From NCBI GenBank assembly GCA_029212415.1, contig JARGOF010000015.1, positions 1 through 64,000 of the forward strand: a stretch of 64,000 bases of DNA. The letters are read 5' to 3'. Source of the stretch: Rhizobiaceae bacterium. GTDB lineage: Bacteria; Pseudomonadota; Alphaproteobacteria; Rhizobiales; Rhizobiaceae. Every line of letters begins with the position of its first letter. Position 1 is the first letter of the stretch. The position numbers were made by a program, and so were the translations under genes. The notes beneath the pieces were generated by a model. The model was not told where the DNA came from, ran no database searches, and saw only the letters and a program-made list of their open reading frames with translations. This document shows, one piece after another, positions 46,621 to 55,866 of the stretch.

Positions 46621-47103
46621 GTGAAAAGCGTTGAAGAAATGCCCGGGCACCTGGTGCGCCGGTTTCAGCAGGTTGCAGTGGCCATCTTTCATGCCGAGGT
46701 GGGTCAGGCAGGATCCGATATTACACCGGTGCAATATGCCGCGCTTGTCGCCATCAGCACAAATCCGGGGATCGATCAGGTCACTCTGGCCGGTCTGATT
46801 GCCTATGACCGCACGACCATCACCGGTGTCGTGGATCGGCTGGTCCACAAGGGCCTGATTGTGCGAAATGCCAGCACCACGGACAGACGCGCCCGCGCAT
46901 TGCACATTACAAGCGAGGGGCACCAGACTCTCGACACGATCGCACCGGCGGTGGAAGAGGCGCAGGAGATCATGTTGCGTGGTTTGAGCCAAGACGAACA
47001 GAAAGCATTCATGCATCTTCTTCAAAAGGCCATAGGCGCCGTCAATGATCTGAGCCGGGCACCGATGCGGGCGGCCTCAAAGGGCACGCAGCGCGACCTG
47101 TAG
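46621..47103 (+). CDS. mobR: MarR family transcriptional regulator
   Basis: A 160-residue winged-helix protein. GTG at 46621 is chosen because GGAG lies six bases upstream; a TTG at 46588 falls inside the operator. It contains ITPVQYAALVAISTNPG, TLAGLIAYDRTTITGVVDRL (recognition helix) and DRRARALHITSEG (wing). It is expected to repress the divergent hydroxylase and itself until an aromatic acid binds. Confidence 0.92.
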   Translation: MKSVEEMPGHLVRRFQQVAVAIFHAEVGQAGSDITPVQYAALVAISTNPGIDQVTLAGLIAYDRTTITGVVDRLVHKGLIVRNASTTDRRARALHITSEGHQTLDTIAPAVEEAQEIMLRGLSQDEQKAFMHLLQKAIGAVNDLSRAPMRAASKGTQRDL

Positions 47104-47241
47104 CTATTTGCAAAAGCGGACATGGAAAACCGGCAGGAATGTTCCTTGAACAGTTTTGAAGCGGAATTTCCGGTTTCTTGAGACCCGTGATTTTTGCAAA
47201 TGATCCGGGTATGATGAACATTGCTTCAAGAGGAAAAGCCT

Positions 47242-47868
47242 ATGGCATCCTTCCTGTATTTTGCGATGCTCGCCTTGTTCATCACCCATGAACTGGATGC
47301 GGTCAAAAGACATGAGTGGCGGGTGTTGCCCGTCACATCTTTTCTGCCTGACGCAACTGGTGCACAGGTCTTTATCTGGATTCATGCCCCGCTTTTTGCG
47401 GCGCTTTTCCTTTTCGGCGCGAATGACCCGTTCTCATCCGCGGCAACAGGACTCTCCGTTTTCTCGATTGTCCACATTGCGCTCCATTGGTTGTTTCGCA
47501 ACCACCCTGCAAATGAGTTCAACAATGCCGGATCCTGGATATAAGAGCATGTCTTGCTTTGATTGACCCACGCTGTTCGTGATCCAGTGAGTCGATCCGA
47601 CAGGAAGGCGGTAAAGAGCGATGCTGTCGCATCGGTCGAGACGTCTGACGCAGCGGGCGGCCACTGGTCGCGAACCCTTCGGGCCAGCTGTTTTTTCGCC
47701 ACTATCTGCGTCGTTTCGCTTGCCCGTACCTTGAGGTACGCGCTTCGCGAACCAACTTGATCCTGACCAAAAAACAACTGGCAGAGTGAATCAATCAAAG
47801 CAAGACATGCTCCAATAGTGGCCACGGGCCTTTTCGGTACTGCCCATCTTGCCGCGACATGGTACTAA
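47242..47868 (+). pseudogene. DUF6713-like membrane protein gene interrupted by a MITE
   Basis: The 5' part (47242-47541) encodes ASFLYFAMLALFITHELDAV and two further hydrophobic segments, stopping after GSWI at a TAA supplied by the element. The rest is found beyond the element: from 47815 the frame reads IVATGLFGTAHLAATWY and then TAA (47866-47868). Joining the parts gives a 116-residue four-helix protein. Ribosome site AAGAGG precedes the ATG. The truncated 100-residue product might still be made. Confidence 0.75.
47542..47815. mobile_element. MITE-like element, 274 bp, with 22-bp perfect terminal inverted repeats
   Basis: Inverted repeats at 47545-47566 (beginning GAGCATGTCTTG) and 47791-47812 are exact complements over 22 bases. 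A nested pair, GCCAGCTGTTTTTT (47679-47692) against AAAAAACAACTGGC (47770-47783), has one mismatch. Flanking TA at 47540-47541 and 47816-47817 fits the TA target duplication of IS630/mariner-type elements. It contains no transposase, so it would be mobilised in trans. Confidence 0.7.
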
Positions 47869-48031
47869 GTGCCACGCATGAAATCGTTTATTCACGGTCA
47901 GACAGTCGCTTTGAGGCCGTTGCGAAACTGTCCTGATTCTGCTTCGCCGAACACGCAGAGACGAACCCTTTCGGTTTTACCGGGTGATATTCGATTCTGA
48001 AGGGATTTGACCTTTTTCTTGCCCGACTGGC
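47869..48031. other. Intergenic gap after the DUF6713 remnant
   Basis: 163 bases between the DUF6713 3' remnant and the hydantoinase stop. No gene or strong hairpin was recognised. Confidence 0.5.
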
Positions 48032-49453
48032 TCAAGCCAACCGGGTACCACTTTGCTTGTTTTCCGGGAATGTGGGTCGGTGCAATTCCAGCCCATATCT
48101 CTCAGAACCGATTTCGCCGTCCTTCATCACGGTGCGTCCGCGCAGCATGGTGCGAACCGGCCACCCTTGCACCAGGAGCCCCTCATAGGGTGTGTAGTCA
48201 CACCCGTCCTGGAGCAGCGCATGAGTGATCACCACCTCACGTTCAGGGTCCCACAAAACGAGGTCGGCGTCGCTACCCACCGCGATGGTGCCCTTGCGCG
48301 GATATAGCCCATACCTCTTTGCGTGATTGGTTGATGTCAGGGCAACAAACCGGTTGAGGTCGATGCGACCTTTCCCAACCCCCTCGGAAAACAGAATCGG
48401 CATGCGGGTGGCGATCCCCGGAATGCCGTTGGGAACGTAACGGAAGCTGCGTTTGCCATCGGGGGCATTCTTGCCTCCCTCATCCTCGTAGCGATAAGGG
48501 CAATGATCTGATGAAAAGACCTCGAAAACCCCCTGCTGAAGACCTTCCCAGCAGGCGGATTGACTGTCGCTGTCGCGCGGTGGAGGGCTGCAGACGTATT
48601 TCGCGCCCTCCATGCCGGAACGATCCATATCCGCTTCTGTCAGTAACAGGTATTGCGGGCATGTCTCGCCATGAATGCCAAGTCCGCGTTGTTGAGCGCG
48701 ACGGATTTCTTCCATCGCCTGACGGTTGGAAACATGGACGATCATCGCCTCGGTGCCAACGATTTCAGCAAAACTGATCGCCCGGTGTGTCGCCTCACGT
48801 TCCACCGGGATCGGCCGCGAGGCGCCATGGAAGAACGGCGCAGTCTTGCCTTCGTGCTCCAGCCGGTCGGTGAGATAGCGGATGGCGTCATAACCTTCGG
48901 CATGCACCATCACAAGGGCCTGATGCCGCCGCGCAACATCCAGCACGGCCAGAATATCCCTGTCGGCAAGTTTCATGTCATCATAGGTCATGAAGATCTT
49001 GATCGAGGTGTAACCCTCGGCGATCAGCGCCGGCAGTTCCTGGCCAAGGACATGCGGTGTCGGGTCGGTGATAATCAGGTGAAGTGCGATGTCTGTATGG
49101 CAATTGCCCAGGGCCTTGGCCTGATAGCCAACGATCGCCTGCCTCAGCGACTGCCCCTTCTGCTGCAGACAGAAAGGCAGAACTGTGGTGTTTCCGCCGA
49201 TTGCCGCTGAGCGTGTGCCGCTCTCGAAATTATCCGCCATGACGATCCCCGGCGCCCCGGGCTGATCAAGATGGACATGACTATCGATGCCGCCTGGCAT
49301 CACCAGTTGCCCGGTCGCATCGATGATTTCGGACGCGTCTGCGAGCGCATCGGCCAACGCCACAATCTGGCCCGCGCAAATGCCTATATCGGCACGAAAT
49401 CTATCGGACGCAGTGACCACCGTTCCGCCTTTTATGATAGTATCGAAGGTCAT
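48032..49453 (-). CDS. Dihydropyrimidinase/D-hydantoinase family cyclic amidohydrolase
   Basis: A 473-residue TIM-barrel amidohydrolase. Metal ligands are His59 and His61 in GGIDSHVHLDQPG, the lysine in SIKIFMTYDDMK (normally carboxylated), the His in LVMVHAEG and in MIVHVSNRQ, and the Asp in VFSSDHCPYRY. It opens cyclic ureides such as hydantoins, dihydropyrimidines or related imides. Its ATG overlaps the stop of the ABC ATPase gene, so it is cotranslated with the import system; last gene of the operon. Confidence 0.92.
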   Translation of the reverse strand: MTFDTIIKGGTVVTASDRFRADIGICAGQIVALADALADASEIIDATGQLVMPGGIDSHVHLDQPGAPGIVMADNFESGTRSAAIGGNTTVLPFCLQQKGQSLRQAIVGYQAKALGNCHTDIALHLIITDPTPHVLGQELPALIAEGYTSIKIFMTYDDMKLADRDILAVLDVARRHQALVMVHAEGYDAIRYLTDRLEHEGKTAPFFHGASRPIPVEREATHRAISFAEIVGTEAMIVHVSNRQAMEEIRRAQQRGLGIHGETCPQYLLLTEADMDRSGMEGAKYVCSPPPRDSDSQSACWEGLQQGVFEVFSSDHCPYRYEDEGGKNAPDGKRSFRYVPNGIPGIATRMPILFSEGVGKGRIDLNRFVALTSTNHAKRYGLYPRKGTIAVGSDADLVLWDPEREVVITHALLQDGCDYTPYEGLLVQGWPVRTMLRGRTVMKDGEIGSERYGLELHRPTFPENKQSGTRLA

Positions 49454-51177
49454 GGCATACTCTCTTCTGTGACAAAGTGGCCAGGCGCGTGTTCGCGCAT
49501 CGGGCGCCATACTGGCTGTGTGCCTGAAGAACCGAGCCGATGACCACCCTTCATGGGCGTGGAAACGCCGGGATTGCCTGCGGCAGCAGCGATCAGTGCC
49601 TTCGTATAGTCTGATTGCGGATTTTCAAGCACCTGGGCAGTCGGCCCGATCTCGACCACGCGACCGAAGCGCATGACCGCAACCCGATGGGCGATGCGCG
49701 AGACAACGGCAAAATCGTGGGTGATGAAAAGTATCGGTAAGTTGATATCTTCCTGGATCGATTGAAGCAGGTCGAGCACCTTCAGTTTGGTTGTGGCGTC
49801 CAAAGCCGAAACAGCTTCATCGGCAATCATCAATTGCGGTGCTACACTCAGCGCACGGGCAATTCCCAGTCTTTGGCGCTGGCCGCCCGAGAGTTCGTGC
49901 GTGAGTCGATCAAGAAGAGATATGTCGAGGCCAACCTGTGCCAGCAAATCGGCAGCCTTGTCGCGTAAAACCATTGGGTTCGTCTCGCCGGCAATCAGCA
50001 GCGGTTCTGTGATGGACTGCCATGCGTGGTACCGCGGGTCGAGTGAGGATTGCGGGTCCTGAAAAACGAATTGCACCCGTCCCTGCAAGGACTGGTGAGC
50101 GCTGCTGATGTCCTTTCCATTGAGACGCACACGACCTGCTTCTGGCTGAACCAGCCCGAGAATGGCGCGGGCGATGGTGGTCTTGCCGCTGCCACTTTCA
50201 CCTACCAGAGCCAGAGTCTCGCCCGCCTCGACGGTGAAACTGATGCCATCGACAGCGAACAGCCGTGGTGCCGGACGCCAGGCCACCATTGCTGCCTTGC
50301 TGGAATAGGATACGATCAGATCTTCGATGGCCAGAGGCGGCGGGGCGGGATCAGCGGTTTTCGGGGAAATTTTCAATTTTACCGCGCGCGGTGTCGCGGG
50401 GATGGCTGCCGCAATCAGGGTTTTGGTATAGGCCGCCTGCGGATTGTCAAGGACGTCATCACGACTTCCCGTCTCGACTGCGCTGCCCGATTGCATGACC
50501 AGAACCTTGTCGGCGATCTGTCTGACGACGCTGACATCATGAGTAATGAAGATCACGGCGCAGCCAACCTCTGCCTTGAGTTCGCGCAAGAGCGCAAGAA
50601 TTTCTGCCTGGACGGTGGCGTCGAGTGCTGTCGTTGGTTCGTCGGCAATGATCAGGGATGGTTTGCATGCCAGTGCTGCAGCAATAACCACCCGTTGTCG
50701 CATGCCACCTGACAGGGCACCCGGATGCATTCTTGCTCGGCCTGCCGCATCGGGAATCTGCACACGGTCGAGGAGCCGAACCGCCTCTGCACGCGCGGCG
50801 CTCCAACCGGCGCCGCGGTGGGTGACAATGGTTTCCGCAATCTGATCGCCAACCGGCATCATCGGATTGAGTGCGCTCATTGGCTCCTGAAAGATCATGC
50901 CGATCCGACTGCCGCGCAATTTTCGCAACTCGGATTCGCGCAGCATCAACAGGTCCCGCCCTTCGAACAGGGCGGTCCCCGAAGTCACCAGTCCAGGCGG
51001 CGATGGCAACAGCCCCATGATCGATTGCATGGCGACGCTCTTGCCGGATCCTGATTCGCCGATGATGGCCAGAACCTCGCCTTCATTGATTGAAAAGGAG
51101 AGGCCATCGACCACGGTGCGGGGCCCCATACGTGTGAGGATCTGCGTGCGCAGGTCTTTGACGGTAAAGAAGGTCAA
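49450..51177 (-). CDS. Fused peptide-type ABC transporter ATPase (two nucleotide-binding domains)
   Basis: A 575-residue protein joining the equivalents of DppD and DppF. Domain 1 has Walker A GESGSGKSVAM and signature LSGGMRQRV; domain 2 has GESGSGKTTIARA, FQDPQSSLDPRYHAW and LSGGQRQRLGIARAL. Both Walker B regions and switch histidines are intact. It powers the DppB/DppC-type permeases encoded upstream in the same operon. Confidence 0.95.
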   Translation of the reverse strand: MTFFTVKDLRTQILTRMGPRTVVDGLSFSINEGEVLAIIGESGSGKSVAMQSIMGLLPSPPGLVTSGTALFEGRDLLMLRESELRKLRGSRIGMIFQEPMSALNPMMPVGDQIAETIVTHRGAGWSAARAEAVRLLDRVQIPDAAGRARMHPGALSGGMRQRVVIAAALACKPSLIIADEPTTALDATVQAEILALLRELKAEVGCAVIFITHDVSVVRQIADKVLVMQSGSAVETGSRDDVLDNPQAAYTKTLIAAAIPATPRAVKLKISPKTADPAPPPLAIEDLIVSYSSKAAMVAWRPAPRLFAVDGISFTVEAGETLALVGESGSGKTTIARAILGLVQPEAGRVRLNGKDISSAHQSLQGRVQFVFQDPQSSLDPRYHAWQSITEPLLIAGETNPMVLRDKAADLLAQVGLDISLLDRLTHELSGGQRQRLGIARALSVAPQLMIADEAVSALDATTKLKVLDLLQSIQEDINLPILFITHDFAVVSRIAHRVAVMRFGRVVEIGPTAQVLENPQSDYTKALIAAAAGNPGVSTPMKGGHRLGSSGTQPVWRPMREHAPGHFVTEESMP

Positions 51178-51202
51178 TGGCTTTGACCTAGCCGCAAATC
51201 GA

Positions 51203-51823
51203 TCAGTGAATCTGCGGGGTGTTTACCCAGACCACTTGTGTTTCCGTGTTTCCGGGGTTGCGATAACGATTGGTGAGATGATTCTTGAAGAAAAAAGAAT
51301 CGCCGGTATTGAGATTGTAGGTGACATTCTCGATCGAGAGTTCCAGTTCGCCCTCGATTACATAACCGAGTGTTTCGCCCTGATGGGTGATCTGATCGAC
51401 TTTTTCTCCGCCCGGTCCGATGCGATGTATGTTGGCCTCGAGCAGATTGCCCGCGGCGAAGGGTACCAACCGCTCGTAGCTGACATCCACGCCGCCGCGA
51501 ATGGCATCGGTTTGTGAGATCGGGCGCTCGCCCTGTTTCTGGACCAGGCCTGGCGAGTTGATATCCGTGCCAAAAAAGGAAGAAAGATCGCGGTTGAGCG
51601 CCTCGACCAAACGCTGCAGCATGGTCAGCGAGGGTGCGACCTTGCCGTTCTCGATCTTGGAAATCATCGATTCCGCACAGCCGACCCGTTCCGCCAACTC
51701 GCGTATGCGTATGCCTTCCAGCAATCGGGCATGGCGTAGACGTGCGCCGACCTGCAACTCGTCGCGTCGAGGCTCTTCTTTCTCTGCAGAGGGCGCCTTG
51801 GCGCTGCTTTTGGATTTTGTCAT
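51203..51823 (-). CDS. XRE-family regulator with C-terminal cupin domain
   Basis: A 206-residue protein with a basic and acidic N-terminal tail, a helix-turn-helix (LRHARLLEGIRIRELAERVG, then CAESMISKIENGKV) near residues 28-85, and a cupin domain (VDQITHQGETLGYVIEGELE, SFFFKNHLTNRYRNPG) that would bind the effector. It resembles PuuR-type regulators. It sits inside the operon between the amidase and ATPase genes, so it probably senses the imported amide and controls the operon. Confidence 0.92.
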   Translation of the reverse strand: MTKSKSSAKAPSAEKEEPRRDELQVGARLRHARLLEGIRIRELAERVGCAESMISKIENGKVAPSLTMLQRLVEALNRDLSSFFGTDINSPGLVQKQGERPISQTDAIRGGVDVSYERLVPFAAGNLLEANIHRIGPGGEKVDQITHQGETLGYVIEGELELSIENVTYNLNTGDSFFFKNHLTNRYRNPGNTETQVVWVNTPQIH

Positions 51824-51844
51824 CGTACAACTCCGAGAATGTCA

Positions 51845-51857
51845 TTGCATCATGACT
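51845..51857. promoter_or_regulatory. TTGCATCA-type motif upstream of the XRE-cupin gene
   Basis: TTGCATCATGACT lies 22 bases before the regulator start and shares TTGCATCA with two sites before the operon (57651 and 57703). It sits within the small palindrome GTCATTGCATCATGAC. A possible autoregulatory operator. Confidence 0.4.
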
Positions 51858-51882
51858 AGCAAGAAAGCCATGCGACCTGCAA

Positions 51883-53364
51883 TCAGGCTGTGTGATTGAC
51901 ATCTTGTGATCCCCTGACAATTTCCGGCCAATGGTTGCGCCATGGCTTGATCTGTTCGACACCGGCGGCGGCTCGCAGAACACCCAGATCGTCGAGGTGA
52001 CGACCCATTATTTGCAATCCGACCGGACGCCCGTCTTTGGTGAAGCCGGCCGGGACGCTGGCAGCTGGCAAGCCGGTCAGGTTTGCCAGTGCGGAAAACG
52101 GCGTCCAGGCGCTTTGTGCCACTCTGGTGTTACCGATGCATGTGGGCCCGTCACAGTTGATCGGGAAGGCTGCAGTGGCCGTAGTCGGCGTCAGAAACAG
52201 GTCGAAACGTTCCATAAACTGCCAGACGAGGTTGTTGAAGCGTTTTCGTTGCATAATGGCGTCAGTAAAGGCGTCGGCGCTCCAGGATGTATCCAGCAGT
52301 TCTGCCAGTTGCCTGGTGAATTGATAGTTCTGGGAAGCCGCCATCGCTCGCAAACCGGCCCGGTCGGTATCAAGGGCGACCAGAGTGAGAAAGAGGTCTT
52401 GGGTATCTTCGATCTCTGGGGCGGTGAACTCCAGTTCAGCGCCAAAGGTTTCGGCCAGGGCCATTGCAGCGGCATGTGTGATAGCAGCCACTTCCGCGTC
52501 CACTGGCGCGAAGCCGAGATCGGCTGAGAATGCGATGCGGCGACCGGCAAGATAGCCGGGGGACAGATCTGTCCAGTCGATCGATTCCTGTGGCAGCGAA
52601 TGCCGGTCTCTTGGAGATGGCCCGCTCAGGACCTGGAGCGTCAGCGCTGCGTCGGCCACGGTTCGGGTGATCGGGCCGATATGTTCCAGAGACTCCCAGC
52701 CCGATGCCCCCGGCTGGGTCTCGTCACGGCATCCCGGGTACACCGGCACGCGGCCCCAGCTTGGCTTGATGCCGAATGTTCCGGTCAGGCCTGCCGGCAC
52801 GCGAATTGATCCACCACCATCGCTGCCGAGCGCAATTGGCAGCATGGCCGCCGCCACAGCCGAGGCTGAACCGGCGCTGGAACCTCCCGGCGTCAGGGCA
52901 ATGTTCCACGGATTGCGGGTGGCGGGAAAGAGGTTGTTATGGCTGATGGCGCCATAGCCGAATTCTGACGTATTGGTCTTGCCCACGACGATTGCGCCCG
53001 CGGCGCGCAATCGTTCCACAGCGATATCGTCCTTATCCGGCACATTATCGCTGTAGAGAGGCGATCCGAAAGTGGTACGCAGTCCTCTGGTCGAAATCAG
53101 ATCCTTGATTGCCACCGGAACACCGGCCAGCGCTCCGACGCTTTCGCCAGCAGCGAGTCGTTTGTCGACGGCCTCCGCCTGCGCCATGGCTTGATCGACA
53201 CCAAGCGTACAGAAAGCTGCAAGCGTGCCGTTCAAGGCGTGAATGCGATCCAGCGCTTCGCCCACAGCGGCTTGTGCGGAAAGTTCGCGCCGACGAATCC
53301 TGCCACTCAATGTCACGGCATCTTCAGTGGTTTGATAGGTCGCTGCCTTTGCCAAATCAGCCAC
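51883..53364 (-). CDS. Amidase (amidase signature family)
   Basis: A 493-residue enzyme with a GTG start at 53364, preceded by GGAGAAGG and overlapping the HbpS-like gene by eight bases; the open frame runs further up without support. The Ser-cisSer-Lys triad is visible: Lys87 (PVAIKDLIST), the serine pair in TPGGSSAGSA near 162-163, and the nucleophile Ser189 in SDGGGSIRVPAG. It hydrolyses an amide to acid and ammonia, plausibly the product of, or a relative of, the hydantoinase reaction. Confidence 0.93.
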   Translation of the reverse strand: MADLAKAATYQTTEDAVTLSGRIRRRELSAQAAVGEALDRIHALNGTLAAFCTLGVDQAMAQAEAVDKRLAAGESVGALAGVPVAIKDLISTRGLRTTFGSPLYSDNVPDKDDIAVERLRAAGAIVVGKTNTSEFGYGAISHNNLFPATRNPWNIALTPGGSSAGSASAVAAAMLPIALGSDGGGSIRVPAGLTGTFGIKPSWGRVPVYPGCRDETQPGASGWESLEHIGPITRTVADAALTLQVLSGPSPRDRHSLPQESIDWTDLSPGYLAGRRIAFSADLGFAPVDAEVAAITHAAAMALAETFGAELEFTAPEIEDTQDLFLTLVALDTDRAGLRAMAASQNYQFTRQLAELLDTSWSADAFTDAIMQRKRFNNLVWQFMERFDLFLTPTTATAAFPINCDGPTCIGNTRVAQSAWTPFSALANLTGLPAASVPAGFTKDGRPVGLQIMGRHLDDLGVLRAAAGVEQIKPWRNHWPEIVRGSQDVNHTA

Positions 53365-53860
53365 GCACCTTCTCCGGATGGCTGCCGCGAATGATGCCGG
53401 TATCCTCGGCGCCCATGGGAACAAAATCCGGAAACATCTCGGCGCCCGCAATGGCGGCGGCACCAGCACGTGCAACGGCGATATCCTGAGTCCCTGTGCC
53501 CGATCCGGCCGCGACCGCGCCAAGCACAAAGCCATCGACCCGGATGGGCAATCCGCCGATCAGGTTGGTCCACTTGTTTTCCTGCGCCAGTGTTACCTGC
53601 AACTCCACATCCGCATGGGCACCGCCGGTAGGCTCGTCCGAAAGCGCCGCAGTGACCGCCTTGTTGCGTGTGGAAATCTCCGACAGCGCCTTTGATCCGT
53701 CCATGCGGCCGTATGCGAGAAGATTGCCACCGGTATCGACAACCGAGATGCACATCGGTTGCCCAATACGGTCCGCTTCGACAATTGCCGCATTGAGAAC
53801 AGCCAGGCCACCGGCCAGGGTAAGGGTTCTGGCATCTCTGGTATGAATTTGTTCATTCAT
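53357..53860 (-). CDS. HbpS/GlcG-like protein (DUF336 family)
   Basis: A 167-residue protein; ATG at 53860 has GGAAG eight bases upstream, while the ATG at 53875 directly abuts the permease stop. It has TLTLAGGLAVLNAAIVEADR, PMCISVVDTGGNLLAYGRMD and the Gly-rich GGLPIRVDGFVLGAVAAGSG, the fold of HbpS and GlcG proteins. Members bind haem or cobalamin or act in glycolate and aromatic operons; the function here is unknown. Confidence 0.88.
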   Translation of the reverse strand: MNEQIHTRDARTLTLAGGLAVLNAAIVEADRIGQPMCISVVDTGGNLLAYGRMDGSKALSEISTRNKAVTAALSDEPTGGAHADVELQVTLAQENKWTNLIGGLPIRVDGFVLGAVAAGSGTGTQDIAVARAGAAAIAGAEMFPDFVPMGAEDTGIIRGSHPEKVRG

Positions 53861-53875
53861 TGTATTTTCTTCCAT

Positions 53876-54886
53876 TCAGTTTTGTGTGCCTGGATCGAGT
53901 ATCAGCGTGACCAGATCCACGACGAGATTGACGATCAGGGAAACGATTGCGGCCATCAGAATAAATCCCAGTGACGCATTGATGTCGGCGTTCAATACGG
54001 CCGACACCGCATATTGACCCGCTCCGCCCCAGGCGAACACCACTTCCACCAGAACCACACTGCCAACCAGGGTGCCAAAGAGCATGCCGATCACCGTTAT
54101 GACCGAGGGCAGTGCGTTGCGAAGTGCATGCCGCGAAACCCGCGCTGGGCTCAGGCCCTTTGCATTGGCAAAACGGATGAAGTCTGTCTCGTTCAACCGC
54201 TCCACTGTGGTTCGCGTCATGGTCAGAATCGGTACGGTGTAAATGATGCCGAGCGTGCTGACTGGAAGAATGAGTTGTGCAAGGGCGGCCCGAAAACTGT
54301 GATAGTTGCCTTCCAACAGGGCATCGATGACATAGGAACCGGTGATTGAGGGCGGCGGAAAGACTGCGAAATCCAGTCGGCCGATCGGCGGCGGTGCGAT
54401 CTTGAAAATGCTGTAGAAGACGAAGATCAATACCAGCGCCAGCCAGAAATCGGGAATTGCCCCGGCAGCGATGCAATAGGAATCAGCAAGCCGCGCCATC
54501 GGTCCATTCGGGCGGCGCCCAGCCATCATTCCCAGCGGAAGGCCGATGACAATGGCCATGAAAAGTGACAGGGTCACGAGTTCAAGCGTTGCCGGCAGCC
54601 TCTGCCAGAGGTCAAATAACACCGGATTCGTCGTTTGCCAGGAGCGGCCGAGATCACCATGCGCCAGGCGATCGAGATAGGCGATGAACTGCTGTGGCAA
54701 GGGCTGGTCGAGTCCCATCTCTGCGCGCAGTTTGTCCACAGCTTCCTGTGTTGCAAGAGGCCCAAGCATCATGGGTGCCGGATCACCAGGGATTAGCTTG
54801 AGCAGGAAGAACGCCACCAGTGCGACGCCGAAAATCTGTGGGATGGAAAAGGCCAGTCGTTTCAGCAAATAGCAAAGAATCCGCAT
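53876..54886 (-). CDS. Peptide-type ABC transporter permease (DppB family)
   Basis: A 336-residue membrane protein with six helices and the conserved DppB start RILCYLLKRLAFSIPQIFGV. The EAA-type loop with NALPSVITVIGMLFG lies near residue 263. The start ATG overlaps the preceding stop by one base (TGATG). It forms the channel with the DppC-type partner encoded just upstream. Confidence 0.93.
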   Translation of the reverse strand: MRILCYLLKRLAFSIPQIFGVALVAFFLLKLIPGDPAPMMLGPLATQEAVDKLRAEMGLDQPLPQQFIAYLDRLAHGDLGRSWQTTNPVLFDLWQRLPATLELVTLSLFMAIVIGLPLGMMAGRRPNGPMARLADSYCIAAGAIPDFWLALVLIFVFYSIFKIAPPPIGRLDFAVFPPPSITGSYVIDALLEGNYHSFRAALAQLILPVSTLGIIYTVPILTMTRTTVERLNETDFIRFANAKGLSPARVSRHALRNALPSVITVIGMLFGTLVGSVVLVEVVFAWGGAGQYAVSAVLNADINASLGFILMAAIVSLIVNLVVDLVTLILDPGTQN

Positions 54887-55866
54887 CAATTCCGCCCTTC
54901 AGTAAAGGCTTTCCACGCCCGCCGTGTTGGTCGTGAGCGCTCACGCGGATTGGTCCATGCCAGGATGGAAGCGCCGATACGACCGAGTCCAAAGACAGTG
55001 AGCGCCAGCGCCAATCCGGGAAACATGGAAGGCCACCATTGGCCGGTGACGACATTCTGAAAACCCATTGCGATCATTGATCCCCATTCCGGCGTTGGTG
55101 CACGCACACCAGCACCGATGAAAGAGAGGCCGGCGGCAAGCAGGACGGCAACGCCGGTGTTTATGCTCATCTGTGCCAGCAGCGGGGGAGCAGCATTGGG
55201 CACGATGTGTCGGGTCAGCAAATAGATGTCGCCGGCACCGGCAATATGCGCAGCCTCGACATAGGACTGGTCGCGAATGCGCAGAACCTCGCCGCGCATG
55301 AGTCGCAGATAAAGCGGCAAGTTGACGATGCCAATAGCTATGATGATCGATGTCATGCCCTGCCCAAGCACGGCCACCAGAACGAGTGCCAGTGCAAATA
55401 CCGGGAATGCCTGGATCACGTCGGCCATGCGCAGTATGAGGGTCGCCGCCCCGGACTTGATGCCGCCACGCTCTTCCCAAAGCCCTACAAAGGCGCCCGC
55501 GACACTGCCGAAACATGCTGCCCAACAGGTCGAAACCAAGGCAATGGCAAGATCGACCCTTGGGGCGAACAGCACCCGTGAAAACACATCCAGCCCGGCG
55601 GAATCGGTCCCCATCGGATGCGCCCAACTCGGTGGCACCAGATAGGCGCCCGCATCGGCGTCAACGGGTGAGGCAAGGGGAAGCAGCGGTGCCACAAGCC
55701 CCGAAAGAGCGACCATCGCCACGATCAAATAGCCGACCAGATAACTTGGCCGATTCATCAGAAACCCGCAAAATTCCTTGAGAACCCCGGTGGCGAGCAA
55801 CTGCTCGCCACCGGTCTCGTTTGCGAAAGGCTGACCGCCAAGGGCGGCCGGGTCTGTCTCAGACAC
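54886..55866 (-). CDS. Peptide-type ABC transporter permease (DppC family)
   Basis: A 326-residue membrane protein with a GTG start that overlaps the binding-protein gene by eight bases. A hydrophilic N-terminal 35 residues precede six helices; VPPSWAHPMGTDSAGLDVFS is a DppC hallmark, and the EAA loop is around ARHIVPNAAPPLLAQM. It partners the DppB-like protein. Confidence 0.93.
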   Translation of the reverse strand: MSETDPAALGGQPFANETGGEQLLATGVLKEFCGFLMNRPSYLVGYLIVAMVALSGLVAPLLPLASPVDADAGAYLVPPSWAHPMGTDSAGLDVFSRVLFAPRVDLAIALVSTCWAACFGSVAGAFVGLWEERGGIKSGAATLILRMADVIQAFPVFALALVLVAVLGQGMTSIIIAIGIVNLPLYLRLMRGEVLRIRDQSYVEAAHIAGAGDIYLLTRHIVPNAAPPLLAQMSINTGVAVLLAAGLSFIGAGVRAPTPEWGSMIAMGFQNVVTGQWWPSMFPGLALALTVFGLGRIGASILAWTNPRERSRPTRRAWKAFTEGRN

